From assembly GCA_020796225.1 (NCBI GenBank), contig CM036774.1:25596692-25660691 (forward strand): a DNA stretch of 64,000 nt. Reading direction: 5' to 3'. Source of the DNA: Arion vulgaris. Lineage: Eukaryota > Mollusca > Gastropoda > Stylommatophora > Arionidae. The translations under genes were made by a program, and so were the position numbers. Position 1 is the first letter of the stretch. Each line of letters begins with the position of its first letter. Under the pieces are notes generated by a model. The model searched no databases and had not been told where the DNA came from. It saw nothing but the letters and a program-made list of their open reading frames with translations. Below are positions 12,301 through 18,300 of the stretch, piece after piece.

Positions 12301-15300
12301 GAGTAGCTGCAGTCAAGCAATGTGTCAACTGTCACCAAGATTATATAATAATCAAATAGAACATTTACACAGACAACATTCTTCTATCTTCTAATGCTCA
12401 ATATTGACCACTTGTTAAACCACTCTTTGTGATTTGTATGTTGTCAGTTATACGCCTACAAGTAGGTCAGCACATCTCTCTCGCGTGTGATCCTTCTTAG
12501 GCCGCTTTTATCATTCTATTGTGATATATAAGCAGCCAAACATCAAGAAAGGAATGTATGTGCACGTCCTTCAGTACCTATTGGAGTTCAGGTGCTTATC
12601 CTTCGGTGGTGTGTTCAATTTCAGCAAGCATTTACTGAGTTCGCTCTCCGTTAGCCTTTTGCTGTCCCCAGTCAAAACCCACAAGGCAGCAGGCTGCTAT
12701 TTTCTTTCAGGGCAGCGATCCATAGCGACCTGCCCTCCTGGGCTGATGAGCGTCATCTGTCCAGTTTGCCAGCAAATCTGATTTCTGCGAGTCCAGTCTT
12801 CCTATCGTTAGCTACAACTTGCAGCTTCTTCCAGCTCTTTCGCATATAGTTAATCTTGCCTTGATATATTTCTTGATTTCCCACTCTTTCGCTTTCTCTG
12901 TAGGTTCCAGGAAAAGACTTTTCTACTATATTTTCGTTGGGTTTTCTTAAGGTGTGTACTATCAAATGCCAGTATCTTTTCTTCATCTCTTGGTTCACAG
13001 TGATTTGTCTCACTCGCTCCATAAGCTCTTCATTACTGACCCTATCATACAATCTCTATCCCTCTATTCTGTGTGGACACCAGTTGATGAATGTTTGCAA
13101 TTTATTAGTTTTTGTTTTAGTCCATGTTTCTGGCCCATACAGCAGAACTGCTTTAACAGTGGATTTAAATACACTAAGTTTGGTTTAAGATTTTATTTCT
13201 TCAAACTTCCATCAATTTCCTATCGATACAAGGAAAGACCGCAGTAAAATTATGTACCAATGGCCATGTACATGTAAAAACAAAGTAATGTAGTTTTACA
13301 AAAAACAAAATACAGCGATGTTTTGACCAGAAGGTTGTTATCAAGCAAAGGATACAAAACGAACCAAGCAATTGAAAGTTTCCCTATAGACAAGACACAG
13401 ACAAAAAAAATGATAAATCCCTAACTGCGCTCTAATAACAATAGGTGTAAAAAATGTGAAAAACTAAAAATGGAAAGAAAAAAGTAGAAGCAATATTCTT
13501 CAGATATTGCTAGTCTTTTGCAAACCTATCTCATACCATTTGCAGATGCGCTTACTACCTAATCTCATGGGTAGATCGCCTTTCATGCAAACCTATCTCA
13601 TACCATTTGCAGATGAGCTTACTACCTAATCTCATGGGTAGATCGCCTTTCATGCAAACCTATCTCATACCATTTGCAGATGAGCTTACTACCTAATCTC
13701 ATGGGTAGATCGCCTTTCATGCAAACCTATCTCATACCATTTGCAGATGAGCTTACTACCTAATCTCATGGGTAGATCGCCTTTCATGCAAACCTATCTC
13801 ATACCATTTGCAGATGAGCTTACTACCTAATCTCATGGGTAGATCGCCTTTCATGCAAACCTCTCATACTAATCTCAGATACGCTTACATTACTACCTAA
13901 TCTAAAGGGTAGCTACCCTTTTGATCCTTACCAACTTTGCCAGACTGCAGTGTAGCAATCTGTTTCCACAACCACCAAGTGGAGGTGGAGTAGGGTCTTG
14001 GCTAGCTAACTGACCCTGGTGCTACCTTTTCACCTTATTGTATTGTGTCGAGGAGCATCTGGCAGAATGGAATAGTGTTTAAAGGGTTTTTAAGCCGAAG
14101 AATTGACTTCATTGCACTGGGTTTTACCCATATGGCTCAGTCCCTCTCCGCAGAAATGACGCGCCACCTGTCGAGAGTATTGCACAAAGCACAAACTCTG
14201 TAACTCCAGTAACAATCATAGGGGTCTCTGGAAATAATTGCACTCATGAACAGAACGGCGCATTCCGGATACGAACCCACTACCTTCCATCCACAAGGCA
14301 AAGGGCATAACCACTTAGCCACAGAGACCCACAAATAGAGTGTGGCTAGAGTGATGCGGGAGACACATGTTCAATTCATGGTAAGTAAGGCTAAGTTTTT
14401 TCTGTTGTGGGCATAAATGAAAAATCTGCCGCAGCAACTGCACTAGCCATTAAATTCCGCAGGCTCTCGTCCCACATCGCCCTAAAAAGCGGTACTATAA
14501 GCAGTAATTACATTTTTTTTTTTACATTGCATCTATGATCTCAAATTTTAGTCTAAAATTACTGTTGATCGCAGAAGACATAGATATTTATTCACATTTC
14601 CCAACAAACAAGATGTACTTACCTCCATTTTCAGTTTTGTACTGCAAGGCAACTGAGTTGACAAGTTCTAAAAATATATCATCACCTATCCCAGAGTTCC
14701 TCTCTCCATGGACGCGACCTTCATAGTTTTTCAACAGCTCTTCTATAAAAGATGTGTCCTGGTCCAACAACTCATCGCCCATATATGGAATGTTGTGTAG
14801 AACTGTCTCATCTTCCACCTGTTAAACATAATTGATATAAGGAAAGACTGCAGTAAAACTATGTAGCAATGGTGAAACACGTAAAAACAAAGTACTGTAG
14901 TTTGACAAAATACAAAAACAATACACAGCAACTTTTTGACCAAAAGGCATTTATCGAGCAAAAGATACAACAGAACTGACTAATTTCAATTCCTTCACAG
15001 CGTACTACATATTTACTTACTTACTTAATCCCGTCATGCCTAGTGACACATGGGGCTTCAGAAAGGACTTTCCATGCTCTCCTGTCCGTGCAACCTTCAG
15101 CGCAGAGCCCCACGTCAGAGATGCGGTGTCCAGTTCCTCTTCCATCATGCGCCTCCATGTTGTCCGTGGTCTGCCTTTCTTTCTCTTTCCTTCTGGTGTC
15201 CAAGTGAGGGCTACCCTTGCAGGCATTTCTTGTCTCATTCTCATAACATGTCCGAGCCATTTCCATCTTCTCTTTTGAGTATGTCATTCTTCTTCTTCTT

Positions 15301-18300
15301 CTTCTTCTTCAATCGTTCTAGGCCTGTTTTAATCATTCTCATTGTGATATATAAACAGCCAAACATCAGAACGTAATGTACGTGCACCAGCCTTCAGCAC
15401 CTATTGGAGCCCAGTTGCTTATCCTTCGGTGGGGTGTTCGTTTCAGCCAGCTTTTGATTTACTAAGGTGAGCTTTCCCTAGGGTACGATCAGCTTTGCCG
15501 TATTTTGGGCTTTGTGATCTACGCCGGGACAGTGAGTTACGCTGTTTATGCCCGTTCTGACTGAGAAATATTTCTCGGGCTTGTAAGCTTATCCTCGGAC
15601 GGCGTCTTACTCGTATAAGACACTGTGTAAAGTATCGGCCTTCGCCAATGTTCAGACCCGAACTTCCTGTTTGATCCGTACATTGTCGGCCTTGCTTTAC
15701 CGTACATTTTGAGTTTGATCCGGGAAGGAACATTCTCAGCCTTTTCTAGACGCGTATCGGACGTGGCAATTTGCAATTAACCTCGAAAGCACTGGCATGG
15801 GGCCGAGTACAACAATGTAGAGGGTCGTTTCAGTCGGCACTATCAGCGTAACTGAGGATTTTGCGCTCGCCGCATCACCCGCCCGGTTATTCCGGGGATG
15901 TTGTCGACTGGAATCAAACCTTGCCCGGTTGCCCCAAGGCTGGCAGTTCCGTTAGGCATCACCAACCTCAGTTCTTCCGGGATGTTAATTTTAATAGCAC
16001 AGTACCTTGCACGGTTTTTCCAGGGCGGGTAGTTTCGTTATGCCCTAAACGCAACTTGTTCTTTTGCGCTTGGCAAACCTCGCCCAGTACATGTATCTGC
16101 ACCAGGCTACCAATGCGGGTCAGCTGCAATCTTCTCTCGCACCAACACGAGGGTAGACTTTATTCGTTACGGTCCTGTCTTATTTATTCTTGCCGACGGG
16201 CTGGCAATGTTTGCCCCTCCTCAGGGCTTCGAGCTTCGCCCTACGTGGGCATACGCTTGGTCACTGGATGCACCTCTCATCCATGTCTGAGACGTTCGTT
16301 GCTGTTTCTTTGCGTTCAGGGACTTGGGCAATATCTTGTTGGACATCGGTCAGGAGATTTGTGCATTTTATTTGTATGTATCTTTATCGTGTTTCCGTAA
16401 TTGCACTGCTACCACTACCAGTAGTTTTCTCTCCCGATCCCTGCCCCTCTTAGCCAGACCAGAACCAGAGTCTGTTTCCAGGGTCACCGCGTGGAGGTTA
16501 GGGGCAGGGTCTTGGTTAGCGCGCCCCCCTCGCTAACCCTGGCTCATGTTACCACTATGACCTCATGAGCCTTTTTGACCCCGAGTATGTCATTCATTGC
16601 CTCTTGTCTTGTATCTTGGAGTAGTTGGTTATTACTGCGTACTACATATAGACTATGATAAAAACATCCTAACGGACCTAAAATGAAAATCTGTGACTAA
16701 AAACTAATAACGAAATAAGTACAAAAAAACTAGAAGTCGAAAAAAGAAGAGAAACAATTAGAAATCAAATATATATATATATATATAACATATACAATAT
16801 GGAGCATGAGAAGCGAATGTCAACTGTCGTCTCATGCTCCATGACTACTTTCTCAATGAATAACATCATTTGTATCTGAACTTGAGATTTACCATAAAAT
16901 TCTGTTGTACTGGAGCCCAGCTGTACATGGTTGGTATAGACTTGACTGGCATCACAATCCTCAGGGGACCAGACTGAGTAGGGAATCCCATACCACTTGT
17001 CACTTCACACTAGGATTTATCATGAAAGAGAACAATGAAGAAGATAATATTAAAAGAAGCAAGAATGAAGGACACTGCAAAACGAATATATATGACATTA
17101 CCTTATGGGAATTTCTTCTTCACTTGCCCTGAAAAGGGCAGTTTCTGTCTCAGTTTAGTCTAAGGATCTTCTTCTTCTTACGCTCCATATCAACCACTCT
17201 TTGTGATGTGTATGTGATCTGAGCCTAAGAGTGATTGTACGTTGTACCAGTTAAGCGAATACAAGTAGAAGGGAACATCTGATTTCTGCTATGTTTTTTA
17301 TTTACTATGGTAGCTTCCCTAGGCCTCAACCTCAGTCATGACATGCCTCGTAGGTTGCAGTGTTACTATTCTTTGCTCCCTTTGTGGTCCCCAGCAAAAC
17401 ACAGGTGAGTCTAAGGGTCTAAAGGCGAAAGATTGAATTCATTGCACTGGGTTTCCTCATATTGCCCAGTCCCTGTCTGCGCCAACTACCGAGAATGTTG
17501 CACAAAGCATGAACTCTGTACCTTCAGTAATAATCATAGGGACCTCATGTCATGACACAACAAATTACACATGTAACTTGGTCTGGATTTGAAGCCACAA
17601 TCTTCCGAGAAACGAGTGATAATTTTGTATCTGTGATATAGGTGGTTTCGCAGTCTGTTGTATCAATCTTGTATCTGTGATATTGGTTCTGTCTCAGGCT
17701 GTTGAGGTAATCTTGTATCTGTGGGATAGATGGTTTCTCAGTCTGTTGTATTAATCTTCTTCTTCTGCATCCTCACTAGATTGGGATTTCGCACTCTCTA
17801 ATAAAGGCCGCCGTCTGCCTCAGATTATCAGCCACGCCATATAGTTTGTCTTGGATGCTAGTGTAAGTGGGCTACCTCTTTCTTCTCAAGTCTGCATACT
17901 GGGGACAAATCTGTAGGATATAATTCCTATGATTTCTGCTTACCCGTTTGTGCCGACCTCTTCATGCAGTAAGTTTTGGCCACCCTCATGATGGTAGGTC
18001 TGATATTCTTACTGTGTGGCTAAAACTCAGAGGCAGATTGGTGACTGTAGAATCCGTTATCCTATTCCTCATTGTGAGGGGTTGTTGTACCATGTTATGC
18101 GCCTTATGGCCTGGTGCATCCGTTTTCTGCAAGCATTTGTTTCAGGTTAGCATTCCCTAGTGGACATGTGCATCCGATTTCAGCCAAACCTCTTTAGTCT
18201 CCTCTTACGACATGCGTGGCAGGTAACAGTAGTTCTATTCTGTACACCCCAAATTTGGGCCCCGGTAACCACTCGGGCATTCAAATATTCAATAGACGTT

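Noticed and set aside
15861..16400. 179-codon ORF on the plus strand
   Set aside because: Antisense to the retroposon at 15290-16582, no known motif, composition follows the GC-rich DNA.
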